Of a DNA stretch of 7,833 bases, positions 1 through 5,177 are shown piece by piece (position 1 is the stretch's first letter; every line of letters starts with the position of its first letter). The notes beneath the pieces were generated by a model. It was not told where the DNA came from, ran no database searches, and was given only the letters and a program-made list of their open reading frames with translations. The translations under genes were made by a program, and so were the position numbers. Origin of the DNA: Bacillota bacterium (GTDB lineage: Bacteria > Bacillota_B > Desulfitobacteriia > Desulfitobacteriales > Desulfitobacteriaceae); assembly GCA_021779415.1 (NCBI GenBank), contig JAJYAS010000139.1:1-7833 (forward strand), read 5' to 3'.

Positions 1-267
1 GGTTACCTGAGGATCCCCGAGACGTCGAACCTTTTGCACAAGATCTCGTATTGTTTCTTGGTCGATCGTTTGAAGTTGTGCGAAGGTATTCTGGGTAAAA
101 CCTGACGGCTGTTGCTCCACGCCAGAAGCACTTTGTTGGGGTGTTTGATTCTCATGGTTTGCTGCGACCGACTTACTTTCTTTTTTAGCGCTCACAAAGT
201 GCCAACTAAGGACTGCCCCGACAAGCAAAACCACAAGGAGTATAGGTATTATCCATTTCTTTTTCAT
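1..267 (-). CDS. Membrane-anchored protein, C-terminus outside the window
   Basis: This reading frame is not closed: it starts with ATG at 267-265 and runs off the left edge after 89 codons. The start is well supported by GGAGGT at 281-276, eight bases upstream. The protein begins MKKKW, followed by one hydrophobic helix (about residues 5-21) and then a polar, Q/N/S-rich stretch, which is the layout of a type II signal anchor or uncleaved signal peptide with an extracytoplasmic C-terminus. Its ATG overlaps the stop codon of the upstream wall-hydrolase gene as ATGA, so the two are probably translationally coupled and work together. By context it may be a surface component of a conjugation apparatus, but no family domain is visible in the part present. 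I do not recognise the family. Confidence 0.8.
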   Translation of the reverse strand, partial: MKKKWIIPILLVVLLVGAVLSWHFVSAKKESKSVAANHENQTPQQSASGVEQQPSGFTQNTFAQLQTIDQETIRDLVQKVRRLGDPQVT

Positions 268-917
268 TTCACATTACCTCCAGTTAAAGGTATTAGGTAC
301 ATATTTGGTTTTGAAGAAATCGTTTGAAACCAGACTTTTACACCTTCCCACCAACGCAGATCCTCAGCATAAGACCCTGAAGGGTTATGAGGATCGTTAA
401 TCCAGTGGATCGGATCTTCACCGGAGGGAACAGGATAGCTTAGCTTTGTGGCGACTGTCCTGGCAGCAACTTCACAGGATTTATCAAAGCCTGGGGAATA
501 AACCATCCAGCTGCCAAAGACATTAAAAGGGTTTCGGCCGACTTGTGCGGCATCGTAATTGCGCTCTGGATCAAACGATTGTTCTTGCCCCGTGATGGCC
601 ACAAGGAGTAGGGGATTCACTCCGAATGTTCGGGCGTTGGCTATGAAGGAGTCCACATTGCGCACAAGATAACTTCCCCGGCTACTTAGGAAAGCACGAA
701 GTTCGTCAGGGTTAATTTCGTGATACTGCAAATCGGCCGGAGGGATAGCTCCGCCACCCGTAAAACCACCTCCATCTCCGGTACCAACACCTCCTTGATC
801 GCTGTAAAAACGCTCTGGTCCATTGCCTGCAAGAGCAAAAATAGGGAGGAACGCCATAAAAAGCAGGATAATAAAGATTAGGCCAATAGCCATAAACCAC
901 TTAAGTTTTTTAAACAT
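264..917 (-). CDS. Membrane-anchored glucosaminidase/VirB1-like cell wall hydrolase
   Basis: The predicted protein has 217 residues. I chose the ATG at 917 rather than the upstream in-frame ATG at 956 because AGGAGGA (932-926) lies eight bases before it and the protein then starts with a clean signal anchor: MFKKLKW, then a hydrophobic helix at about residues 8-31. A Gly-rich linker follows (about 42-58). The C-terminal domain has a segment FGVNPLLLVAITGQEQSFDP (about 99-118), with a Glu in the usual place for the catalytic acid, and an NPFNVFGSW stretch. Both resemble the glucosaminidase (GH73) or lysozyme-like fold. Such enzymes cut peptidoglycan locally, and in conjugative elements they open the wall for the transfer channel. 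The gene is translationally coupled to the downstream partial gene. Its assignment to transfer is inferred from the VirB4 gene elsewhere in the window. Confidence 0.72.
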   Translation of the reverse strand: MFKKLKWFMAIGLIFIILLFMAFLPIFALAGNGPERFYSDQGGVGTGDGGGFTGGGAIPPADLQYHEINPDELRAFLSSRGSYLVRNVDSFIANARTFGVNPLLLVAITGQEQSFDPERNYDAAQVGRNPFNVFGSWMVYSPGFDKSCEVAARTVATKLSYPVPSGEDPIHWINDPHNPSGSYAEDLRWWEGVKVWFQTISSKPNMYLIPLTGGNVK

Positions 918-964
918 ACGTTTTCTCCTCCTACCCAATAGAAGGAAATTACCCACAAAAAACG

Positions 965-999
965 GCTATTCGTTATTGACGAAATAGCGTATCAATAAC
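965..999. repeat. Two interlocking inverted repeats in a divergent intergenic region
   Basis: GTTATTGA at 972-979 is the exact reverse complement of TCAATAAC at 992-999. A second pair overlaps it: GCTATTCG at 965-972 matches CGAAATAGC at 980-988 with one missing base. The loop of the second hairpin is the left arm of the first, so they either exclude each other or form an H-type pseudoknot if transcribed. The site lies about 50 bases upstream of the wall-hydrolase start and between divergent genes, where an operator is also plausible. The function is unknown. Confidence 0.5.
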
Positions 1000-1038
1000 A
1001 ATATATACCCCCCAAAATCTATTTAAGTTGTAATCTTT

Positions 1039-1068
1039 TGTAACCTTTTTGCTTCAAAAATACTCTAT
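1039..1068 (+). promoter_or_regulatory. Candidate ECF-sigma promoter for the secreted protein gene
   Basis: A TGTAAC -35 element at 1039-1044 is followed by a T-then-A-rich 16-base spacer and TACTCTAT at 1061-1068. The TCTA at 1064-1067 occupies the position of the CGTCTA-type -10 used by many Firmicutes ECF sigma factors. The same spacing and TCTA occur in the candidate promoter at 2963-2992. The predicted transcript would start about 30 bases before the ATG at 1106. The assignment to the local sigma factor is inferred. Confidence 0.45.
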
Positions 1069-1105
1069 ACATAGACAATATTAAATTTAAAAGGAGAACT
1101 CTAAC

Positions 1106-1540
1106 ATGAAACATCGTAAACTTATTCCCATTCTAGCCTTGGTCTTTCTCTTAATTTTCGCCTCGACTGCTCTTTCTGCTACAATGGTGAGTGGCAAAAT
1201 TGGAACTGTAACTCCTAACGCTTATCAGACAATCACAGGCGGAGAATGTTACCTTACTGATTACGGGAATGGAAACATAAATATCTCCGGAGATACTTCG
1301 ACAAGTTGTTCTGTAACCCAAATTGGGATTACCCTACACCTTCAATATTTATCTGGGGGGAATTGGTACACACTTAATACTTATACCTATACTAAAAGTA
1401 ATTCTTCTTATGTTTCCGGAGGTCGTTCTCTATCCGTTTCCAAAGGCTATTACTATCGTGTAGCAGCTGATCATACTTCTTTATTCGGCGCGATCAACGA
1501 AAAAGGAATCTCTTATTCAGAATCATTATATATCCAATAA
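1106..1540 (+). CDS. Secreted beta-rich protein of unknown function
   Basis: The 144-residue protein has a clear Sec signal peptide: MKHRK, a hydrophobic core at about 6-21, and a cleavage motif ALSA before residue 26. The mature part (about 119 residues) is rich in Thr, Ser, Tyr and Gly, alternates polar and hydrophobic residues as beta-sandwich proteins do, and has two Cys (48 and 68) that could form a disulphide. Segments such as IGITLHLQYLSGGNWYTL and the KGYYYRVAADH stretch resemble small secreted Firmicutes proteins of the DUF6147-like type, but this is recollection rather than a search. AAGGAG at 1091-1096 lies nine bases before the ATG. A candidate ECF promoter precedes the gene and a shared terminator follows it. 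It is convergent with the anti-sigma gene, so it is a plausible output of that sigma system. Confidence 0.85.
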   Translation: MKHRKLIPILALVFLLIFASTALSATMVSGKIGTVTPNAYQTITGGECYLTDYGNGNINISGDTSTSCSVTQIGITLHLQYLSGGNWYTLNTYTYTKSNSSYVSGGRSLSVSKGYYYRVAADHTSLFGAINEKGISYSESLYIQ

Positions 1541-1553
1541 AATGCCCCAAATA

Positions 1554-1589
1554 AAAGCCACGACAATACAATTATAATGTCGTGGCTTT
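1554..1589. terminator. Bidirectional rho-independent terminator
   Basis: AAAGCCACGACA (1554-1565) and TGTCGTGGCTTT (1578-1589) form a perfect 12-bp stem with a 12-base loop. T-rich tails follow on both strands: ATTTTAG on plus, TTTTATTT on minus. It lies between the convergent stop codons of the secreted protein (1540) and the anti-sigma gene (1593), so it serves both. Confidence 0.92.
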
Positions 1590-1592
1590 ATT

Positions 1593-2339
1593 TTAGTTGA
1601 TTGATTCTGCAATCTTTGTTATTTCTGTTTGGTCTAATGTCCCTTTTAATTGAAGGATAAGCCCTCGAAGATGCCAATCCAAAGTTACGAGTCCAGTTTT
1701 ATTGCTTAAAAGTGTCGCGGGAGTTCCGTTAATAATTACGTCCTTAACTGTAGTGTCATCAGTATCATACAAGTTTCCTCTAGAAGAAGCCTTTCCACTA
1801 CTTCTTTGCGTAAACACGATGGCGTTGCCTTGATAATTATATTCCATCATAATTGACTTTTCAGTTCCGAGGTCCGTTAAAACGATTCTATTTAATTTTG
1901 AACCTGGTGGAGTATAACTTGGGACTGCAAGTTTATACGCGACTGCAGCTTGGGCTCCTTGTAGTGTAACTTCTTTATCTGAATTAGGCCCTAGATCCTG
2001 TATGGTTGGGACTTCTTGCGATGATGGATTGTGGTACGTGTCAGTTTTATTTATAGTAGTTTTACCAACGATATGATTAAAAAAGGAAAAAATCTTTTCT
2101 CCAAATGCGTGTGAGTCTTTCGCTTGATTTAAGCTAAAAAAACCTACTGCGGCGATGAAAACAGCAACCCAGGCAATCCACCTAGTATTAAAACGCTTCT
2201 TTGGTTTTGGAATATCTTCTTGTAATCCGTTTTTAATCTTATCCCATTGGAATTCAAAAGGAGGAACATCAATATCGGCTGCTTCTTTTTCTATTTGGTC
2301 CCGAATAACATCCACGATTGCTTTATCAGATATTGACAT
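1593..2339 (-). CDS. Membrane anti-sigma factor with DUF4367-like C-terminal domain
   Basis: The protein has 248 residues. The ATG at 2339 is preferred over the in-frame ATG at 2363 because GGAGGT (2352-2347) sits seven bases before it. The order is a cytoplasmic N-terminal region (about 1-50, likely to bind sigma), a basic patch KPKKRFNTR, one transmembrane helix (about 54-70), a linker, and an extracytoplasmic domain (about 125-247). The last part, with its YNYQGNAIVFTQ strand, resembles DUF4367, a domain often found at the C-terminus of Firmicutes anti-sigma-like proteins. I see no clear HxxxCxxC zinc anti-sigma motif. The start overlaps the end of the sigma gene by 14 bases, and the GGAGGT that serves it also encodes part of the Gly-Gly-Gly near the sigma C-terminus, which points to translational coupling. 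The usual role is to hold the sigma factor at the membrane until an envelope signal arrives. Confidence 0.85.
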   Translation of the reverse strand: MSISDKAIVDVIRDQIEKEAADIDVPPFEFQWDKIKNGLQEDIPKPKKRFNTRWIAWVAVFIAAVGFFSLNQAKDSHAFGEKIFSFFNHIVGKTTINKTDTYHNPSSQEVPTIQDLGPNSDKEVTLQGAQAAVAYKLAVPSYTPPGSKLNRIVLTDLGTEKSIMMEYNYQGNAIVFTQRSSGKASSRGNLYDTDDTTVKDVIINGTPATLLSNKTGLVTLDWHLRGLILQLKGTLDQTEITKIAESIN

Positions 2340-2859
2340 TCGAACCACCTCCAATGATCTCATCGTTATTACTGATTAGATTCTTAAAACTAATCTTAGC
2401 ACGATGTAATCTGACTTTTGCATTGGATAGGCTAATGTCTAAAAACTTCGCAATTTGCTCTAATGACAAGTCTGCGTAATACTTCAAATATAGAATTTCA
2501 CTTTCATTAGTTTTTAACTTCCTTAAAGAACTTTGGATCTCATCCTTGATGTTAAGTTGAAAATCGTCAGATGCTGGACAGATGTTAAACTCAATTTCCG
2601 AAAGAGGAATAACTCTATGTTTAGCCTGATTGATTAAGACCTTTTTTGCTTCATTTAAGCCTATTGTAATCACCCAGGAAGAAAATCTATCTTTATCCTT
2701 TAATTGGTTGATCTTCCTAAATGCAATTACGAAGGCTTGTTGAACCGCATCTTCCGTAATCTGCTGATTTTTAGTTAAGAGGAAAACTGCCCGATAAACC
2801 CTGTCATAGTTATTCTTACATAAAATCTCGAACAAATCCATCGAAATCTCATTTATCAT
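2326..2859 (-). CDS. ECF-family RNA polymerase sigma factor
   Basis: The 177-residue protein has the two domains of an extracytoplasmic-function sigma factor. Region 2 spans about residues 8-76, with ITEDAVQQAFVIAFRKI followed by FSSWVITIGLNEAKK as in the -10-binding domain. Region 4 spans about 108-160, with a helix-turn-helix LSLEQIAKFLDISLSNAKVR typical of -35 recognition. The length is normal for the family. The start ATG at 2859-2857 has GAGGGG (2870-2865) five bases upstream. The gene is followed, with overlap, by its membrane anti-sigma gene, the usual arrangement. I cannot assign a named subgroup. Candidate target promoters are at 1039-1068 and 2963-2992. Its own start region lacks that motif, so autoregulation is not evident. 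Confidence 0.93.
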   Translation of the reverse strand: MINEISMDLFEILCKNNYDRVYRAVFLLTKNQQITEDAVQQAFVIAFRKINQLKDKDRFSSWVITIGLNEAKKVLINQAKHRVIPLSEIEFNICPASDDFQLNIKDEIQSSLRKLKTNESEILYLKYYADLSLEQIAKFLDISLSNAKVRLHRAKISFKNLISNNDEIIGGGSNVNI

Positions 2860-2937
2860 GCTATCCCCTCTCCATATTGCAATTCTTAAGCATTGTTAAA
2901 AAGCCTGCAACCAAAGACATGGTTTTAACCCTATTCC

Positions 2938-2955
2938 ATTATTATTATTATTATT
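2938..2955. repeat. ATT trinucleotide microsatellite, six units
   Basis: Six uninterrupted ATT units are read directly on the plus strand. They lie about 80-100 bases upstream of the sigma-factor start codon, inside its candidate promoter. Confidence 0.95.
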
Positions 2956-2967
2956 TATGAAATGTAA
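2938..2967 (-). promoter_or_regulatory. Candidate sigma-A promoter of the sigma-factor gene
   Basis: On the minus strand TTACAT (2967-2962) could be the -35 element, and AATAAT (2943-2938), at the end of the ATT repeat, the -10 element, 18 bases apart. The spacer is largely made of the trinucleotide repeat. The -35 overlaps the TGTAAC of the divergent candidate ECF promoter. This is a pattern match only. Confidence 0.35.
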
Positions 2968-2992
2968 CTTTTTGATTTAAAAATGCATCTAA
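2963..2992 (+). promoter_or_regulatory. Candidate ECF-sigma promoter directed towards the LytTR gene
   Basis: TGTAAC at 2963-2968, a 16-base T/A-rich spacer, then GCATCTAA at 2985-2992. CATCTA (2986-2991) differs by one base from the CGTCTA -10 known for several Firmicutes ECF sigmas. Aligned without gaps to 1039-1068, the two sites agree at about 20 of 30 positions. The next plus-strand gene is the LytTR gene, about 240 bases downstream. Confidence 0.42.
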
Positions 2993-3230
2993 CTTATGAA
3001 TAAATTCTGTGATTTCCTAAAAAAGGGGAACCTGTAACAATTGAGTAAGGAGGAAAGAGAATAAAGTCAGCTAATAAGTTATGAATATGTGGGTGAGACT
3101 TATTGAGCATTACCCCTAGAAGCGGATCATTAACCAACTACACCTGAGATAGAGTTAATTGTATGTGGAATGTATTTCCGATTAAAAGCATTGTAATGTC
3201 TATAAATATCTTGTAAATTAGGAACTGGGG

Positions 3231-3575
3231 ATGGTATCCGTGGATAAGCTCCTTATAAAGAATGAAGATTATTTGCAGGCTGTTGAGGTTGATGAAGTTT
3301 ATTTCTTCACCATGGAAAAGGGCAGGGTAATTGCAGTCTTAAAAAATAGCAGGATTGAATTAACTGCCTCCTTATATCTGGTAAATGAATTACTCAGTAG
3401 AACACAGTCATTCCTCAGATGCCACAAGAGTTATGTTGTGAATGTCCGAAAAATTGAGAAGATTAGCCGATATAATAACAAAACATATAACATTAAGTTC
3501 AGAGATATTAAGGAACAGGCATACATTACCGAAGCAAATCTACGGATTCTAAAGGAGAGGTTTCTAGCTCTTTAA
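3231..3575 (+). CDS. Stand-alone LytTR-domain DNA-binding regulator
   Basis: The 114-residue protein is almost entirely a LytTR domain (about residues 12-112). It carries the typical pattern VDEVYFFTMEKGRVIAVLK, a middle FLRCHKSYVVNVRKIEKI segment corresponding to the family's F.R.H.S..VN core, and a C-terminal strand-helix ending LRILKERF. LytTR proteins bind direct-repeat DNA sites through beta-strand loops and often control secreted factors, bacteriocins and surface properties. There is no receiver domain and no membrane segment, so how it is activated is not visible. The start ATG has AGGA (3220-3223) seven bases upstream; a GTG three codons later is a possible alternative. It is divergent from the sigma operon and may be under its control through the site at 2963-2992. 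Confidence 0.88.
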   Translation: MVSVDKLLIKNEDYLQAVEVDEVYFFTMEKGRVIAVLKNSRIELTASLYLVNELLSRTQSFLRCHKSYVVNVRKIEKISRYNNKTYNIKFRDIKEQAYITEANLRILKERFLAL

Positions 3576-3661
3576 AGCGCCTCAAGGTACTTCTACCATG
3601 GGTATGACCTGTGCATCAGCCATACGCTTTAATTGAACAACTAGCATAAGAAAAAATGGTT

Positions 3662-3670
3662 TGGTATAAT
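3662..3670 (+). promoter_or_regulatory. Extended -10 promoter of the small membrane protein gene
   Basis: TGGTATAAT is a perfect extended -10 element (TGnTATAAT). No good -35 is seen 17 bases upstream, as is common for extended -10 promoters. Transcription would start near 3677, which bears on where the following gene can start. Confidence 0.5.
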
Positions 3671-3674
3671 AAAT

Positions 3675-3911
3675 TTGTCGGAAGTGTATTCAAATGTGAA
3701 CACGAAATTCGTTTTGATAGGGGGGGTTAAAATATTCTTTTTAAAAGAACTTATTAAATTTATAATGTATTTTATCCTAGTAAATCTAATTTTACATTAT
3801 GTAGTAAAAATTCCGTTTTCTCAAGCTGCTATAATTGCATTAGTTACTGGGGTCGTTTCCTTTATTTTCGATTTTAAAAAATATTATAAATCCATAATAA
3901 ATAAAGAATAA
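3675..3911 (+). CDS. Small two-helix membrane protein, start uncertain
   Basis: The open frame gives up to 78 residues with two hydrophobic helices (about 28-45 and 50-66) and a basic C-terminus DFKKYYKSIINKE, so it is an integral membrane protein with a likely cytoplasmic tail. I do not recognise a family. The start is problematic. The TTG at 3675 has no ribosome site and would lie at or before the transcript start predicted from TATAAT at 3665-3670. The only strong ribosome site, AGGGGGG (3719-3725), is followed at short spacing by ATA at 3732, not by a standard start codon. The first in-frame ATG is at 3765, inside the first helix. A 60-residue product from 3732 would keep both helices. 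A degenerate gene is possible. Confidence 0.5.
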   Translation: MSEVYSNVNTKFVLIGGVKIFFLKELIKFIMYFILVNLILHYVVKIPFSQAAIIALVTGVVSFIFDFKKYYKSIINKE

Positions 3912-4107
3912 TCGTTAAGGAAGTTATTCTAAGGATAACTGAATTATTAGTAATGCAAATTCACTCTAACACATTCTTCCTAGCTCATAGCCTTTTTATT
4001 AGAAATAAATATTTAATTAGAAACATTAAGCTTATTTAACATTATTTTACTCTCAATTTTGCGAATCTGCAATAATTAGCAAATACTTTAGAAGAGTCTA
4101 AATTTCG

Positions 4108-4158
4108 AAAAAAAATAGCTTTCTATGATAAATCTAAAAATCATAGAAAGCTATTTTT
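4108..4158 (-). terminator. Strong rho-independent terminator after the exported protein gene
   Basis: Positions 4111-4129 and 4140-4158 are exact reverse complements, giving a 19-bp stem (including A/T ends) with a 10-base loop. On the minus strand it is followed by a run of T (positions 4115-4108). It sits about 50 bases after the stop codon at 4209. The plus strand also ends in TTTTT, so it may stop transcripts from the small membrane protein gene too. Confidence 0.92.
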
Positions 4159-4208
4159 ATGGCTGGTGGAATATGTCAATGAGCGTTGCTTCCAAGAGTA
4201 TGATGCTT

Positions 4209-4661
4209 TTAAAACCAAGGTGTCACTATAGAACCTTGCTGTGTTGTCACAGTTACTTGACCATCTGTCCAGTTTGAATTCTTTGTTGTTCTTTGAGTTT
4301 TCTGGATCTCATATTTCGGGATAATATTCCCATTCGAATCGTATGATGGAGGGCCATATTCTCTATATTGATAGCTGGTGAAATAATACATTCTTTCCGT
4401 ATCGCTATTAAGAAAATAGTATGTTCCAAAGGCAGAAGCAGCAGTTAGTCCCAGGGAGTAGGCATTCGAAGCCTTGCCCGACAGAAAAGATGTAACAGAA
4501 CTAGCAAATGCAGTTTTGGTGGCTTTGTAGAATACATTATCATAGGCAGTATTCCATTGCGAATTAGGCACCCATGCTGTTGGATATGTGGTCGCAGAGG
4601 CTATCGGTACACAGCTTAAAAGAAGCATAAAGACTAAAATAACTACTGAAAGTTTTTTCAT
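4209..4661 (-). CDS. Exported protein of unknown function
   Basis: The predicted precursor has 150 residues. I chose the ATG at 4661 because a typical signal peptide starts there (MKKL, hydrophobic core to about residue 20, cleavage motif ASA before residue 24) and GAGGG (4671-4667) lies five bases upstream. The frame is open to 4790, but the extra 43 residues would bury the signal peptide. LLSC at residues 14-17 could instead be a lipobox, making this a lipoprotein. The mature part is rich in aromatic residues and Ser/Thr, with a moderately hydrophobic stretch at about 66-84 (SNAYSLGLTAASAFGTYYF) that could insert in a membrane, then a polar Thr/Gln-rich tail. I do not recognise a family. 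It is a single-gene unit with its own terminator. A bacteriocin-like or surface role would be speculation. Confidence 0.78.
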   Translation of the reverse strand: MKKLSVVILVFMLLLSCVPIASATTYPTAWVPNSQWNTAYDNVFYKATKTAFASSVTSFLSGKASNAYSLGLTAASAFGTYYFLNSDTERMYYFTSYQYREYGPPSYDSNGNIIPKYEIQKTQRTTKNSNWTDGQVTVTTQQGSIVTPWF

Positions 4662-4876
4662 GTTCTCCCTCTTTTCTTTTAAAGTTACAAGCTCAAACGG
4701 ATCAACGATGGTCCTCCTTTCCCAATTCATTCCGTGTCTTCGTACCCAGAATATACTTTGTTTTCTAGATATTGTTAGAAGTTGGATCAAGAGGGAGGAA
4801 TATCGTTTTTAACTTCCAGTTTGCCGCTTTAACCACTAGACAGGCAGACTGAAGCAACTAAATCGCAGTTTTGGGG
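4662..4876 (-). other. Upstream region of the exported protein gene
   Basis: No full gene is evident. On the minus strand, AAAGGAGG (4720-4713) is a stronger ribosome site than the one used for the exported protein. Seven bases after it, TTG (4705-4703) opens a six-codon frame ending in TAA at 4687-4685, which could be a leader peptide or chance. CAGTTTGCC (4817-4825) and GGCAGACTG (4843-4851) form a 9-bp inverted repeat with one G-U pair and a 17-base loop. Confidence 0.35.
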
Positions 4877-4905
4877 TTGTTTTATCTAAGGGTATTTATT
4901 ATAAA
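4877..4905 (+). promoter_or_regulatory. Candidate sigma-A promoter of a structured leader or small RNA
   Basis: TTGTTT (4877-4882) and TATAAA (4900-4905) are separated by exactly 17 bases, a good vegetative promoter match. The start would be near 4912, just before the left arm of the long-range inverted repeat at 4916. It is the best promoter found for the zinc-ribbon gene, which would then have a leader of about 265 bases. Confidence 0.5.
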
Positions 4906-4915
4906 TATTGCTTTA

Positions 4916-5004
4916 ACAGACTAACATCGGATAATAGCCCGTTAAGTAGCCAGAAAGCAACCGATCAAGGAGTAAACGAAAGTTCGAATCGATGTTTAGT
5001 CTGT
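4916..5004 (+). ncRNA. Candidate structured RNA closed by a 14-bp end stem
   Basis: The first 14 bases (4916-4929) pair with the last 15 (4990-5004) with a single bulged T at 4995. ATCGG (4926-4930) can alternatively pair with CCGAT (4961-4965), which would compete with the end stem, and AAC-GAAA-GTT is a small GNRA-like hairpin near 4975-4984. The fold begins just after the predicted start of the promoter at 4877-4905, which suggests an RNA rather than only a DNA site. I could not match it to a riboswitch or ribozyme class I know. An alternative is a tiny inverted-repeat element: CAGACT...AGTCTG is flanked on both sides by TAA. Confidence 0.4.
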
Positions 5005-5024
5005 AATAATTTAGTTTTTACACA

Positions 5025-5075
5025 ACAAGGGAATAACGCTAACTACTTAGAAAGTAGTTAGCGTTATTCCCTTGT
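5025..5075. repeat. Perfect 24-bp inverted repeat (long hairpin)
   Basis: Positions 5025-5048 and 5052-5075 are exact reverse complements with a three-base loop AGA. No clean T-run follows on either strand (CTTTATTA on plus), so it is not a textbook terminator, although such a stable stem may still stop or stabilise a transcript. It lies 20 bases after the structured RNA candidate and about 100 bases before the zinc-ribbon gene. Confidence 0.9.
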
Positions 5076-5132
5076 CTTTATTACCATGAACATTTTTAGC
5101 ACCCACTCCAAACGGCCTTATCGGTACGTTTA

Positions 5133-5152
5133 ACCCTTAGTGTCTAATGGGT
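5133..5152 (+). promoter_or_regulatory. Hairpin just upstream of the zinc-ribbon gene's ribosome site
   Basis: ACCCTTAG (5133-5140) pairs with CTAATGGGT (5144-5152) with one bulged T. It ends about ten bases before the ribosome site AAGGGGGG (5163-5170), so it could modulate translation initiation if transcribed. Confidence 0.35.
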
Positions 5153-5177
5153 AGAATGGAGAAAGGGGGGTTAGGCA

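Larger units (their letters stand above)
2860..3230. other. Intergenic region between the divergent sigma and LytTR genes
   Basis: No convincing gene lies in these 371 bases. They contain an ATT microsatellite, a candidate promoter on each strand around 2938-2992, and a strong AAGGAGG at 3047-3053. Seven bases after that ribosome site comes ATA, opening a seven-codon frame that ends in TGA, so no gene follows it. A weak promoter-like pair lies just before the LytTR gene: TTGTAA 3191-3196, 17 bases, TAAATT 3214-3219. The stretch at 3000-3190 could be the leader of a LytTR transcript started near 2998, or a decayed gene. Confidence 0.5.

Noticed and set aside
712..900. Aromatic- and Arg-rich 62-residue open frame
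   Set aside because: It is an out-of-frame shadow of the wall-hydrolase gene, with a composition typical of a misread Gly-rich linker.
1965..1970. TGTAAC inside the anti-sigma gene, plus strand
   Set aside because: No TCTA at the right distance, and it lies in coding sequence with no plus-strand gene downstream.
3033..3038. Third intergenic TGTAAC
   Set aside because: No matching -10 element at the spacing seen in the two accepted sites.
3571..3632. TTAAAGCG ... CGCTTTAA inverted repeat after the LytTR gene as a terminator
   Set aside because: The arms are 45 bases apart and no T-run follows; it could be a larger RNA fold, but a terminator call is not supported.
4662..4790. N-terminal extension of the exported protein by 43 residues
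   Set aside because: It would place the signal peptide internally, and the ATG at 4661 has its own ribosome site.
4813..4856. tRNA-like D-arm on the minus strand (GTCTAGTGGTTAAAGCGGC) and a TTCGAATC motif at 4983-4990
   Set aside because: No acceptor stem, anticodon arm and T-arm could be assembled together on either strand, and the TTCGAATC is about 150 bases away on the opposite strand and lacks a T-stem. A complete tRNA is not present.
4916..5004. c-di-GMP riboswitch, considered because an EAL gene is in the window
   Set aside because: The conserved GEMM-I core segments and the c-di-GMP-II core are not present beyond a short GCAACCGA similarity, and the EAL gene is on the opposite strand with its own terminator between.
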